A stretch of DNA of 64,000 nt from Bacillota bacterium (GCA_023409265.1 JAEYHZ010000046.1:1-64000); one strand, 5' to 3'. Counted from the first letter of the stretch, positions 52,390 through 62,194 are shown. Numbers and translations: made by a program. Notes: a model not told the origin generated them from the sequence alone.

Positions 52390-54159
52390 ATGGGTGAAAA
52401 GGGAAAGAAGTCTCTGTTTCACATACATACACTCAGGCACAGAATGAGTTTTATTTTAGGAATTTGTATGCTATTGTGCTTTTTGCTTGTAGTATTGGTA
52501 TCGTATATATCAATGCAGGCTGCAGAGAAAAACAGGGTAGAGACTACAATGCAGGCAGATCTGCTTCAACTTTCAGAACAAATTGATGAAGATTATTATA
52601 CTCTGGTACAGCTGTCACAACAAATGTCTGTGGAGGGCAACGTCGGAAGACTGGTAAATGATTATGTTACTGAAAAGGGTGGCTATGAGCGTATTGAAAT
52701 ATCGGGCAGGATAAGCAGCGATATAAATACCATGCTATTCAGTCATGAGAATATATCACTGGTAGGCTACTACCTTTCAAAACCCGTAACAAAAAAGTTC
52801 GAAAAAATGCTCTTCTTCAGTCTACCCCTAAAGGAAAACTCAAATCCTTACAAGCTGACCACGCTTGTACAAACCAGTCAAATGTTGCTGCAGCCAATCC
52901 ATAAAAGCCTTAATTATTCATCCTCGAAGGATGTGGTTTCACTTTTACGAAAGGTGCGTTTCAGTGATGATAATGAATATATGATCTACGGTGAGATTTT
53001 TTCGGGAATAATGCAGGATATCAGAGCATTTTCCGGTATCCGTAAAGTCTCTTATGATTTATTGCAGGTTGATAAAAATGGTGTAATCTGCTTCAGCAGT
53101 AACAATGCATTTAAAGTTGGAAATACCATTAATGGGAATGTTAATCCAAAAAGTAAAAAAGTTCAGGAAAGTGGGGACTATACGTTTCTCTCAGCGGAAA
53201 GTAAATTTGGGTTTTCCAATATACTTATAGTACCGAAGGCCAGTTACCATAAGCAGATGATTTATTGGCAGCTCAGTGTGTTTTTTGTCTTTATTGCTGC
53301 ATTAATACTTGTGTCTATAACAGGTTTTTTACTTTTTCATCTTATTTACAGGCCTCTTCAATTGCTGGGACGGGATATGCTGGAGGTAGGAAAGGGTAAT
53401 ATTGTTTCAGTAAAACATTCATTCAGGATTGATGAATTTGATAACTTGTTTACCAGGTTCGATGAAATGAAGCAGGAGATCGTGCTGTTGCTGGAGAATG
53501 CCCGTCAGCAGGAAAAGGAAAAACAGCAGCTTGAAATTGACAAGCTCTATTATCAGATAAACCCTCATTTCCTGATGAATGTACTTCATTCTGTCCACAA
53601 TATGGCTATGATCAACAAGCAGCCGCAAATTGAAAGATTTATTTATAAATTAAATTATATCCTGGGATACAGTCTTGGGAAAACAAACACAAAAGCTACT
53701 TTTCGTACTGAACTCAAATATCTTAAGTTATATCTGGAACTCCAGAAGGAACGGTATGATTTTGAGGTATGGCTGGATGTTGAAGAGGGTAATTATCTTG
53801 ATACACCATGTGCGCGTTTTATTATGCAGCCTCTGGCTGAAAATGCAATCGGCCACAACATTAATGAATTTGGAAACATATGGATAAAGGTTAAATCTAT
53901 GGATGAAAACTATGTTGAAATTACCATACGTGATGACGGACATGGTTTTGAGATTGACGGGAATAACTTTTTTGCATCTTCTGATAGTAAATCAAATAGA
54001 GGTATTGGACTAAGATATGTACAAATGAGTCTGCTGGCTTTTTACCAGGAAAGTGCTCAAATCAATATTGAAAGTCAGCCTGAAGCAGGAACCACCGTAA
54101 CACTTTTACTGCCAGTTCAGAAAGGAATTGAACCGTATGTACAAGGTATTAATCATTGA
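52390..54159 (+). CDS. Sensor histidine kinase, YesM type, with extracellular sensor
   Basis: 589 residues. Membrane helices at about 18-40 and 298-320 bracket an extracellular region of about 250 residues, which probably senses a sugar or sugar-binding protein. A HAMP domain follows (RPLQLLGRDMLEVGKGN), then the His_kinase motif LYYQINPHFLMNVLHSV with His393, and the ATP-binding domain (PLAENAIGHNINE N-box, RDDGHGF G-box, GIGLRYVQMSL). It overlaps the regulator gene downstream by 23 bases. It would control the LplABC/GH31 genes that follow. Confidence 0.93.
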   Translation: MGEKGKKSLFHIHTLRHRMSFILGICMLLCFLLVVLVSYISMQAAEKNRVETTMQADLLQLSEQIDEDYYTLVQLSQQMSVEGNVGRLVNDYVTEKGGYERIEISGRISSDINTMLFSHENISLVGYYLSKPVTKKFEKMLFFSLPLKENSNPYKLTTLVQTSQMLLQPIHKSLNYSSSKDVVSLLRKVRFSDDNEYMIYGEIFSGIMQDIRAFSGIRKVSYDLLQVDKNGVICFSSNNAFKVGNTINGNVNPKSKKVQESGDYTFLSAESKFGFSNILIVPKASYHKQMIYWQLSVFFVFIAALILVSITGFLLFHLIYRPLQLLGRDMLEVGKGNIVSVKHSFRIDEFDNLFTRFDEMKQEIVLLLENARQQEKEKQQLEIDKLYYQINPHFLMNVLHSVHNMAMINKQPQIERFIYKLNYILGYSLGKTNTKATFRTELKYLKLYLELQKERYDFEVWLDVEEGNYLDTPCARFIMQPLAENAIGHNINEFGNIWIKVKSMDENYVEITIRDDGHGFEIDGNNFFASSDSKSNRGIGLRYVQMSLLAFYQESAQINIESQPEAGTTVTLLLPVQKGIEPYVQGINH

Positions 54160-55213
54160 CGATGACAAGTTAGCAAGAAAAGGTCTCATATCAATGGTCC
54201 CGTGGGAAAAATGCGGCATGACTGTTGTGGGGGATGTTGCAAATGGCATGCTTGGCCTTAATTTTCTAAAAACACAGGAAGTGGATCTTGCGGTTGTAGA
54301 TCTTTCAATGCCTGTATTAAACGGTCTGGATTTCATCAAGGAAAGCCGTAAAAGTTACCCTAAGCTGCAGTATGTTGCTTTAAGCTTTCATGAAGATTTT
54401 GAATATGTTCAGAGTGCACTGCGATTAGGAGCTCTGGATTATATATCAAAACTGAGAATGGAGGAAGAGGACTGCAGCGAAATATTTCTGAGAATTGGAA
54501 GACTCTTAAGTCAATCGGAAAGAACCATTGACACAGGTGTTCTGCTAAAAGAATCTGTTCCTGTTGATAATGACAGGGGACTTGAGAAGGAACAGTTTGA
54601 AAATATGCTTTCCTCATGGCAGGGCTGTCGTTGGGTCTATGATGAAGGACTTTTCCTAAGCCTGAAGGAGAATGTGGCCGGGTCACAGATTAGTCTGAGA
54701 CAGATGGAACGTCTTCTCATGTTTATATCCCAGGAAATTGAAAGGGTATTGCATATTTCATATCAGGTTCCGTTTCTATCTGAAAAAGCTGAAGGTATCG
54801 ACTGGATAGACGGATGCCATAGCAATCTGTATGAAATGATAGACAGGTTTACTGATTTTAGTGTACTGCCTGTTTGTATTCTTCATGCAGTAAAATACAT
54901 CAAACGGAATTTAACCCAACGACTGAAAGTGGAAAGTGTAGCTCAGAAGGTTAACATGAGCAGAAGCTATTTTTCAACCAGCTTTAAGAATGTCACAGGA
55001 TATACCTTTAATGACTTTGTGCGGTATGAAAGAGTTGAACTTGCTAAAAAACTGCTTCGGGAAAGAAGAGTTAGACCTTCAGAGGTGGCAGAAGCTGTGG
55101 GTTATGAAGACAGTAAATATTTTTCACATATTTTCCTGGCTCAAACAGGGGTCAATTGTTCTGAATATATAAAACAATTATCACCTTTATTAAAAAAGGA
55201 TGATTATAATTAA
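54137..55213 (+). CDS. Response regulator with AraC-type output domain, short form
   Basis: ATG 54137 is preferred (SD AAAGGA) over the TTG at 54128; 358 residues. The receiver domain has acidic residues at 8-10, phospho-acceptor Asp55 in VVDLSMP, and Lys in DYISK. The Thr/Ser position lies in VALSFHEDF. Between receiver and DNA-binding domain only about 135 residues separate the two, against roughly 300 in the first regulator of this window. The last 100 residues are an AraC double HTH (LKVESVAQKVNMSRSYFSTSFK and RPSEVAEAVGYEDSKYFSHIF). The start lies inside the kinase gene, so the pair is coupled. It is the likely activator of the importer and GH31 gene that follow. Confidence 0.92.
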   Translation: MYKVLIIDDDKLARKGLISMVPWEKCGMTVVGDVANGMLGLNFLKTQEVDLAVVDLSMPVLNGLDFIKESRKSYPKLQYVALSFHEDFEYVQSALRLGALDYISKLRMEEEDCSEIFLRIGRLLSQSERTIDTGVLLKESVPVDNDRGLEKEQFENMLSSWQGCRWVYDEGLFLSLKENVAGSQISLRQMERLLMFISQEIERVLHISYQVPFLSEKAEGIDWIDGCHSNLYEMIDRFTDFSVLPVCILHAVKYIKRNLTQRLKVESVAQKVNMSRSYFSTSFKNVTGYTFNDFVRYERVELAKKLLRERRVRPSEVAEAVGYEDSKYFSHIFLAQTGVNCSEYIKQLSPLLKKDDYN

Positions 55214-55366
55214 CAGAATATAAGTCAAATACATATAAATTTATAACAAAAAAAATGATAAAACAAGTATTTGTTTTGTGCAAATGATACAAATCCAAGT
55301 TGTCCTCGCTTTAGTAATTTGTTATTCTTTATTTGCTTCAAAATACTAATTCAAGGAGGAATTTAG

Positions 55367-57094
55367 ATGTCTAAGTTTTACAAAAGGCTGGGTGTGCTTA
55401 TAGTTGCTTCTGCAATGCTCACATCAGTTTTTACAGGCTGTGGCAGCAACAATAATTCTGCTAATGAAAGCACCAATTCTGCAGTGATATCCACTAGTGG
55501 TACTTCAGCAATGAAAGCTGACCCGTTCATGAAGTTTGAAAAACCCGTTACAATTCATGTGGGACAGCAGGCTTACCCAACTCAGAAATTCCCTGAAGGT
55601 GATACAAACGAAGACAATGTATTCACCCGTTACCTGAAAGACAATTTTAATATCAATGTTGTTGTTGACTGGTCGGCAGCTACAGGAAATGACTACAACC
55701 AGAAGGTTAACCTTTGTATAGCAAGCAACACCTTGCCTGATGGTATGCAAGTTGACCGTAAAGCATTTTTGAGTGCGGCAAAGGCAGATATGCTTTATGA
55801 TTTTACAGAAATTTTCCCTCAGTATGTATCTCCGCAGGTGAAGGCTATCATGGATTCCGGTGACGGTATTGCTTATGAATATGCCAAATATAACGGCAAG
55901 CAGCTGAGTATGGTTGGTGTTGACGTTGCTCCATCGGGACAGTCAATGCTTAACATCCGTCAGGATTGGCTTGATAAGTATAACTTAAAGGCGCCTGCAA
56001 CATTAGATGAAATTGAAGCAGTTGCAAAGGTGTTCAAGGAGAAAAAACCGGCTGGAGATGCTACGATTCCAATAGCAGGACCTGATAAGAAGAGCTCTGT
56101 ATACTCAAACTTCCTGCAGGCAGGTGTCATGTTTGCAGGTTTTGAACCGGTATTTGCAGCATATGATGCTTTTCCCGGGTACTGGATAAAGGATGAAAGC
56201 GGCAAAGCCGTATACGGAACAAATACTGAAAACAGCAAAAAGGCTCTTGAACGTCTGGCAAGCTGGTATAAACAAGGGCTAATAGATCCTGAAATGGGTG
56301 TCCGTGACAATTCAACCGAGCTGGTTAACTCAGGAAATGTCGGTATGTACTTCTGTGCCTGGTGGTCAATTGGATACGGTACCACCGATGCTTACAAAAA
56401 AACTCCTGATGCAAATTGGCAGGCATACCCTGTAAAAGCAGATGACGGTAAATGGTATACTCGTATGCAGTGTCCTGTTGCTTCCTACACTATTTTCAAC
56501 AAGAATATTTCAGAAGACGTGGCAAAAGCAGCTGTCATCATGAATAACGTTTGGGTTCGTGATGAAAACAAACTGGGAAGTCAAAATACCTCCATCTATT
56601 GGTATCCTCTTCGTAATTCAATGGGAGCGCTGGATGAATGCGAAACTACATATAAAAGCCTGATTAAGATTTTGAATGGTGAAGCAAAAGCAGAAGACTT
56701 TAACGATCCTTCAAGTCCTTACAAGCTTCTTTATAATGATGCCAAGAATGTAACAACCGTAGTAAAAAACTATTCAAAAGATAAACAGCTCTCGAGATCA
56801 AATTTTGATGTCAACAGTCCGGATTTTGCCCGTCTTTATTCAATTCTTATCGGTGCCCGTCCAACTGCTTTGGCTACACCTGACAAGATGATTTATAGTG
56901 AGGTTTACAGTCAGACTCCTGCAATGGAGGCTAAATGGGCAAATCTGGAAACTGCAGAAAAAGAAATGACACTGAAGATTATTACAGGTAAGGACAGCAC
57001 CAGTACTTTCGATGAGTATGTAAAAAAATGGAACGCTGAGGGTGGAACTGAAATGCTTTCCGAGGTGCAAAAAGAAATTGATTCAAAAAAATAA
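55367..57094 (+). CDS. Oligosaccharide-binding lipoprotein, LplA type (SBP family 1)
   Basis: 575 residues, SD AAGGAGGA. Lipobox FTGC (Cys at about 25) followed by an Asn/Ser-rich linker. The large family-1 fold has features of LplA-like proteins that work with LplB/LplC and YesMN systems: DNVFTRYLKDNFNINVVVDW, NTLPDGMQVDRKAF, and LNIRQDWLDKYNLKAPATLDEIEAVAKVF. It binds an oligosaccharide outside the membrane; given the GH31 neighbours, a xylose- or glucose-capped glycan is plausible. The transport ATPase is not encoded here, so a shared MsmK-like ATPase elsewhere would be needed. The stop codon is the first part of repeat element C. Confidence 0.9.
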   Translation: MSKFYKRLGVLIVASAMLTSVFTGCGSNNNSANESTNSAVISTSGTSAMKADPFMKFEKPVTIHVGQQAYPTQKFPEGDTNEDNVFTRYLKDNFNINVVVDWSAATGNDYNQKVNLCIASNTLPDGMQVDRKAFLSAAKADMLYDFTEIFPQYVSPQVKAIMDSGDGIAYEYAKYNGKQLSMVGVDVAPSGQSMLNIRQDWLDKYNLKAPATLDEIEAVAKVFKEKKPAGDATIPIAGPDKKSSVYSNFLQAGVMFAGFEPVFAAYDAFPGYWIKDESGKAVYGTNTENSKKALERLASWYKQGLIDPEMGVRDNSTELVNSGNVGMYFCAWWSIGYGTTDAYKKTPDANWQAYPVKADDGKWYTRMQCPVASYTIFNKNISEDVAKAAVIMNNVWVRDENKLGSQNTSIYWYPLRNSMGALDECETTYKSLIKILNGEAKAEDFNDPSSPYKLLYNDAKNVTTVVKNYSKDKQLSRSNFDVNSPDFARLYSILIGARPTALATPDKMIYSEVYSQTPAMEAKWANLETAEKEMTLKIITGKDSTSTFDEYVKKWNAEGGTEMLSEVQKEIDSKK

Positions 57095-57162
57095 CGAGGT
57101 TATAGGAGGTAATAAAATTTTTCTACAACCGAAAAATTTTATCTGAACTAATGCGTTATAAT
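57089..57162. mobile_element. MITE-like element C (74 bp)
   Basis: It begins at AAATAACGAGG, which contains the stop codon of the binding-protein gene, and ends with CGTTATAAT. It shares the AATTTTTCTACAACCGAAAAATTTT-type inverted segment with element B and ATCTGAAC-ATGCGTTATAAT with element A. It lies between the binding-protein and permease genes. Confidence 0.55.
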
Positions 57163-57256
57163 AGCTAACCGGATTTACAGATCTGTATGACAAACAGCTG
57201 TTCTGCATAAAGGCAAGCATGAACAGCTGTTTGTACATAAATAAGGAGTGAAAATT

Positions 57257-58159
57257 TTGAACAGGAAAATATCTTCTTTAAAGCTCCAGACCCATTACTC
57301 AATTATGGTTATACCGGGTGTCCTCTGGATGGTTCTATTTAATATCGTGCCAATGGCCGGAATAGTTATGGCTTTTAAAAATTTCAACCCGGGCCTGGGT
57401 TTATGGAAATCTCCTGGTGTAGGCCTTGAAAACTTCAAATATTTGTTTTCCATGAGCGATGCCCAGCGTGTAGTAATTAACACCTTGATTATTGCATGCT
57501 CAAAGGTTGTATTGAATATTATAATCCCGTTGGCATTTGCTTTGCTTCTGAACGAGGTAACAAACCTTAAATACAAAAAATTTGTACAGACAGCAGTGTA
57601 TTTACCCCACTTTCTTTCATGGGTTATTCTTGCAAGTGTAATTCTTAATATATTCAGCCTGGATGGCATTGTTAATCAAATTACGGGCTTGTTCGGTGCT
57701 AAACCTGTTATTTGGTTCAGTATGGCTTCCTACTTCCGGCAGTTGGTAATAGGTACCGATGTGTGGAAGGAATTCGGTTTTAATGCGGTAATATTCCTGG
57801 CAGCGCTTACAGGTATAAATCCCAATTTATATGAAGCTGCCACAATTGACGGCTGCAGCAAATGGAAATCAATCTGGTATATAACAATACCCGGTATAGC
57901 TGGGACAATTGTGCTATTAGGCGTTTTAGGTCTTGGAAATGTACTTAATGCCGGGTTTGATCAAATATATAACCTGTATAATCCTATGGTTTATTCAACA
58001 GGTGACATTCTGGACACCTGGGTTTACCGTATTGGCCTGGTAAATCTGCAGTTTTCTCTGGCAACCACTGCCGGTTTGTTCAAGTCGGCCATCAGCTTTG
58101 TAATGATAGTTATATCCTATTGGGCTGCATACAAACTGGCTGACTATAAAATATTCTAG
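57257..58159 (+). CDS. Sugar ABC importer permease, LplB type
   Basis: The SD AAGGAG fits TTG 57257 (seven-base gap) better than the in-frame GTG 57248, which overlaps it. 300 residues with six membrane helices. N-terminal LQTHYSIMVIPGVLWMVLFNIVPMAGIVMAFKNFNP is typical of LplB-like proteins. The EAA loop, LYEAATIDGCSKWKSIWYITIPGI, contacts the ATPase. It forms the channel with the next gene product. It is separated from the binding-protein gene by element C and a 150-base gap. Confidence 0.92.
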   Translation: MNRKISSLKLQTHYSIMVIPGVLWMVLFNIVPMAGIVMAFKNFNPGLGLWKSPGVGLENFKYLFSMSDAQRVVINTLIIACSKVVLNIIIPLAFALLLNEVTNLKYKKFVQTAVYLPHFLSWVILASVILNIFSLDGIVNQITGLFGAKPVIWFSMASYFRQLVIGTDVWKEFGFNAVIFLAALTGINPNLYEAATIDGCSKWKSIWYITIPGIAGTIVLLGVLGLGNVLNAGFDQIYNLYNPMVYSTGDILDTWVYRIGLVNLQFSLATTAGLFKSAISFVMIVISYWAAYKLADYKIF

Positions 58160-58175
58160 GGGGAGGGAAAACATA

Positions 58176-59060
58176 ATGGTACAAAGCAAAACCTTTGGTA
58201 CAAAGGTTTTTAAAATTTTTCTATACATATTGATGGCATTTTTGACACTGAGTTGCCTGTACCCGATCTGGTACGCTTTCTGTCTCTCCATTTCATCAAA
58301 GGTAGCTTCTAACTCAGGTATGGTAACACTCTATCCCGTGGGCTTTTCCCTGAGATCCTATACTGAGATAATGGGGGATTGGAAATTCTTTCATTCCTTC
58401 TGGGTCTCAATTCAAAGAGCAGTACTTGGGACTGTTGTATCAATGCTGGTAATGATACTGATGGGCTATCCTCTCTCCAAGACAAAACAGCAGTATAAGC
58501 CCAGAAATATACTTATGTGGGTGGTTATATTCTGCATGGTGTTTAACGGAGGAACAATTCCGTGGTATTTAACCATGGTAAACTATAAACTTATTGATAA
58601 CATATGGGGACTGGTGCTCTGCGGAGGCCTACCGGTATTTAACCTTATTCTGATAATGAATTTCTTCCGGAATCTTCCGCAGGATCTGGAGGAAGCAGCG
58701 GTAGTTGACGGAGCGGGTCCCTGGAGGATACTCTTTGGAATTGTTGTACCATGTTCAAAGCCTGTATTGGCTACAATAGTACTTTTTACCAGTGTGGGCT
58801 ACTGGAATGAGTTTTTCCAGGGGCTGGTTCTTTCCAGCGGAGATAAACATTATCCTCTTCAGACCTATATACAGCAGATGGTGGTAAATGTTCAGGCGGC
58901 CAGCATGTCACCCGATCAGGCCAAACTGATGAATGAACTTTCAAATAAGTCGCTGGATGCGGCAAAGGTGTTCATCGCAATGATACCAATGCTGGTTGTT
59001 TATCCTTTCCTACAGAAGTATTTTGTTACCGGTATTATGCTGGGTGCTGTAAAGGAATAA
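58176..59060 (+). CDS. Sugar ABC importer permease, LplC type
   Basis: 294 residues, SD GGGGGAGG. Six membrane helices. GDWKFFHSFWVSIQRAVLGTVVSMLVMILMGYPLSK and the EAA loop DLEEAAVVDGAGPWRILFGIVVP identify the LplC/AraQ-like subunit. It partners the upstream permease. The 16-base spacing shows one transcript. No ATPase gene is adjacent, as is common for this subfamily. Confidence 0.92.
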   Translation: MVQSKTFGTKVFKIFLYILMAFLTLSCLYPIWYAFCLSISSKVASNSGMVTLYPVGFSLRSYTEIMGDWKFFHSFWVSIQRAVLGTVVSMLVMILMGYPLSKTKQQYKPRNILMWVVIFCMVFNGGTIPWYLTMVNYKLIDNIWGLVLCGGLPVFNLILIMNFFRNLPQDLEEAAVVDGAGPWRILFGIVVPCSKPVLATIVLFTSVGYWNEFFQGLVLSSGDKHYPLQTYIQQMVVNVQAASMSPDQAKLMNELSNKSLDAAKVFIAMIPMLVVYPFLQKYFVTGIMLGAVKE

Positions 59061-59096
59061 AAAACTAACTATTAAAATAAGAAGGAGAAATTTTAT

Positions 59097-61103
59097 ATGC
59101 TCAGACAAGATAACAACAGGCTGCTTCGCCGTTCAGACGCCGAATTGCTTTGTATTGAACCCTGGGGAGAAAACAGCTTTCGTATTCGTGCTTCCCTTCA
59201 ACCGGATATCCTCCCGAATGAGGATTTTGCACTCCTTCCAAAAAAGAATGGGATAACTGCCATGATCAGCATAAACGGGAACAGGGCTTCTATTGTAAAT
59301 GGAAAACTTCGCTGTGAAGTATTACCATCGGGAAAACTTAGATTTTATAACCAGAAGGGAGAACTGCTTCTGGAGGAATATGACCGCAACCGGTTCCGTG
59401 CCGATGACGAGGGCTTTAACAGTGCTTTAGAAATATTGCCGCGTACTTTTACCCCAATACTGGGAACCGATAATTACAAGCTGTTTGTCAGATTCGAAGC
59501 AAAAGACGAAAAATTATACGGTATGGGACAATATCAGCAGCCTGATCTAGAGCTTAAAGGCTGTATACTTGAGCTGGCTCAAAGAAATTCTCAGGCCAGT
59601 GTTCCATTCGTACTCTCAAGTGCAGGTTATGGCCTACTGTGGAATAACCCGGCTATCGGAAAGGTTACTTTTGGAAAAAATTTGACTGAGTGGTATTCCG
59701 AGTCAACCAAGCAAATGGACTACTGGATAACTGCCGGGGACACCCCTGCTGAAATAGAGGAAGCTTATGCAGATGCAGTAGGTAAAGTACCTATGATGCC
59801 TGACTACGGAACAGGTTTCTGGCAGTGCAAACTCCGTTACCAGACCCAGGATGAGCTCCTGGGGATAGCAAGGGAATACAAAAAGCGCGGACTGCCCATT
59901 TCTGTTATTGTTATTGATTATTTCCACTGGCCGCATCAGGGAGACTGGTGCTTTGATCCGGAGTATTGGCCTGATCCTGCTGCTATGGTCAGGGAATTGA
60001 AGGAGATGGGAATAGAACTGATGGTGTCAATCTGGCCCACAGTGGAACAGGGCAGCGCAAATTATGAAGAGATGAAGGAACTTGGCTTTCTGACCCGTAC
60101 AGAAGCAAGTTCGCGCATGAACCAGCTTGGAAATATGTGTTTTGTCGATATGACGAATCCTGATGCCCGTGAATATGTTTGGTCAAAAATTAAGGAGAAT
60201 TACTACAAGTATGGAATAAAGGTGTTCTGGCTGGATGAGGCAGAACCTGAATTCACAAAATATGAATTCAGCCATTACCGCTACCAGAGAGGTGCTGACC
60301 TTGAAATAGGGAATATGTATCCCCGTTATTATTCTGAAATGGCCTATAAGGGAATGACTGCGGAGGGGCAGGAAGATATACTGAATCTTGTCCGTTGTGC
60401 CTGGGCAGGTTCTCAGCGCTATGGTGCACTAGTGTGGTCAGGTGATATTGATTCCAGCTTCCGCTCCCTGCGCTACCAGCTTGCAGCCGGCCTGAACATG
60501 GGCATTGCGGGTATACCCTGGTGGACCACGGATATTGGAGGCTTCCACGGTGGTAACATTACAGATCCAAAGTTCAAGGAATGCCTTGTGCGATGGTTCC
60601 AATTCGGAGCTTTTTGTCCTGTTTTCCGTTTGCACGGAGACCGTGAGCCCCACAAAAAGCCACTGGGCACCTCAGGCGGAGGTGCTACACCAAGCGGTGC
60701 CGAAAATGAAGTATGGACTTACGGTGAAGAAGTTTATGAAATATGTAGGAAATATATGGAACTTCGTGAGAAGCTGAGACCTTATATCACCAATACGATG
60801 AAACAGGCACATGAAAAAGGCACTCCTGTAATGCGTACTCTGTTTTATAATTTCCCGGAGGACATGAATACGTGGAATATTAATGATGAATTCTGCTTTG
60901 GGGATAATATTCTTGTATGCCCGGTCCTCTACGAGGGCCAAAGGAGCAGAGAGGTGTATCTTCCTGCAGGCTGCCGCTGGCGTGACCTTAACGGCCGAGA
61001 GGTTTATGAGGGTGGACAGACTCTTACCTGCAGTGCACCTATTGATGCCATTCCGGTATTTTTCCGTGAGGGAACGCTGACTGAGATTTCGTTACAAGTT
61101 TAA
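59097..61103 (+). CDS. Glycoside hydrolase family 31 enzyme (alpha-xylosidase/alpha-glucosidase type), cytoplasmic
   Basis: 668 residues, SD AAGGAG, no signal peptide. The N-terminal beta-sandwich includes LYGMGQYQQPDLEL. The barrel carries VIVIDYFHWPHQGDW, MVSIWPTVEQGS, nucleophile Asp380 in FWLDEAEPEF, RCAWAGSQRYGALVWSGDIDSSF with acid/base Asp450, and GIPWWTTDIGGFHGG. The LDEAEP nucleophile loop, in place of the WxDMNE of maltase-type enzymes, favours alpha-xylosidase-like specificity. It follows the importer with a 36-base gap and would act on the imported oligosaccharide. It is closely similar to the partial gene at 62416. Confidence 0.92.
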   Translation: MLRQDNNRLLRRSDAELLCIEPWGENSFRIRASLQPDILPNEDFALLPKKNGITAMISINGNRASIVNGKLRCEVLPSGKLRFYNQKGELLLEEYDRNRFRADDEGFNSALEILPRTFTPILGTDNYKLFVRFEAKDEKLYGMGQYQQPDLELKGCILELAQRNSQASVPFVLSSAGYGLLWNNPAIGKVTFGKNLTEWYSESTKQMDYWITAGDTPAEIEEAYADAVGKVPMMPDYGTGFWQCKLRYQTQDELLGIAREYKKRGLPISVIVIDYFHWPHQGDWCFDPEYWPDPAAMVRELKEMGIELMVSIWPTVEQGSANYEEMKELGFLTRTEASSRMNQLGNMCFVDMTNPDAREYVWSKIKENYYKYGIKVFWLDEAEPEFTKYEFSHYRYQRGADLEIGNMYPRYYSEMAYKGMTAEGQEDILNLVRCAWAGSQRYGALVWSGDIDSSFRSLRYQLAAGLNMGIAGIPWWTTDIGGFHGGNITDPKFKECLVRWFQFGAFCPVFRLHGDREPHKKPLGTSGGGATPSGAENEVWTYGEEVYEICRKYMELREKLRPYITNTMKQAHEKGTPVMRTLFYNFPEDMNTWNINDEFCFGDNILVCPVLYEGQRSREVYLPAGCRWRDLNGREVYEGGQTLTCSAPIDAIPVFFREGTLTEISLQV

Positions 61104-61166
61104 AAGTTAAAGCCCTGCTTTGCCATAAAAGCAGACAGACTTGTAATTCGGATATACAAGAAAAAA

Positions 61167-62045
61167 CTATCCCTCTCTTCTGTATTTACTGGGAGAACAG
61201 CCGATGGCCTTAATAAATTCCCTGTTGAAATAGCTGATATTGTTAAAGCCCACGCTTCGTGCAATATCGGCTATTTTTTGGTCTGTTTCAGTTAACAGAG
61301 TACAGCTTTGTAAAACCCTGTAACGGATGACGTAGGCAATGGGCGGTATATTCATCACTTCCTTGAAAGAATGGCAGAACTGGCCTTCACTCATTGGAAG
61401 GATTTTGGCAAGAGCGGCCAGAGTAATTTCTTCTTTGAAGTTTGTATGAATGTAGTCCAAAACAGGCTGCATTCTTTCGAACTTATAGTTTTTCTTATCT
61501 CTCCACCGGGGAACTGAAGCTGATGAATTCTGATAACACAGGTGCCACATTTCAAATAGCTTGCTTTTTAGCAGAAGTTCATTTTCTGAAATATTGAGAT
61601 CCCGTAAAGCATCTATTTCCTTAATACGATCAATTACAGCTGACTGCCACTCTTCCTTATTATTTAGACAATTATCAAAGGTGATTTTGCCATTAATAAT
61701 GGGATAGACAAATTTGGAGTATGCCCCACCCTGCTTGTTTTCTCCTATAAGATTGGGGTGGAACAGGACAACACTTGCTTCACAGGGCATTCCATTATAT
61801 GAACGTGCTGCATGAAGCTGATCGGAATTTACAAAAAGACCTTCTCCGGCTTTGACGTAATATTCCTTATCCTCAATTGTATAGATAATTGCCCCTTCCA
61901 AAACAACTATAAATTCAAATTCCAAGTGCCAATGAAGGTAAAAGAAATTCTCTTCATTGGGACCATAGCTTAAATGGTGTACTGCTATTGGTATAAGAGC
62001 TGTTCCGTGAGTAGCTTTTTCCTTTAAAAGTATCTTGGATTTCAA
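61167..62045 (-). CDS. AraC-family transcriptional regulator with cupin sensor domain
   Basis: TTG start at 62045 behind AGAGAGG; 292 residues. The N-terminal cupin-type domain (FFYLHWHLEFEFIVVLEGAIIYTIEDKEYYVKAGEGLFVN) would bind a sugar. The C-terminal 100 residues are the AraC double HTH (ITLAALAKILPMSEGQFCHSFK and KIADIARSVGFNNISYFNREF). It is divergent from the second GH31 gene and convergent with the first, so it most likely regulates the second GH31 operon. The shared gap carries two large inverted repeats that could be its binding region. Confidence 0.9.
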   Translation of the reverse strand: MKSKILLKEKATHGTALIPIAVHHLSYGPNEENFFYLHWHLEFEFIVVLEGAIIYTIEDKEYYVKAGEGLFVNSDQLHAARSYNGMPCEASVVLFHPNLIGENKQGGAYSKFVYPIINGKITFDNCLNNKEEWQSAVIDRIKEIDALRDLNISENELLLKSKLFEMWHLCYQNSSASVPRWRDKKNYKFERMQPVLDYIHTNFKEEITLAALAKILPMSEGQFCHSFKEVMNIPPIAYVIRYRVLQSCTLLTETDQKIADIARSVGFNNISYFNREFIKAIGCSPSKYRREG

Positions 62046-62194
62046 AATATACCTCTCTTTCAGTTCTCTTTCAGTCTAAGAGTCTCCAAATCAGCAATAT
62101 TGTGTTATTAATCGTTAATTTACTTAAAGATTACTGCTTAAACAATGAATATAATACAATTATATTGGTTAAACAGGATTAAGGCAATATAAGA

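Noticed and set aside
61110..61135. Short CTGCTTT/AAAGCAG hairpin between the first GH31 gene and the AraC gene
   Set aside because: Only 7 bp, no T tract on the plus strand; too weak to list as a terminator.
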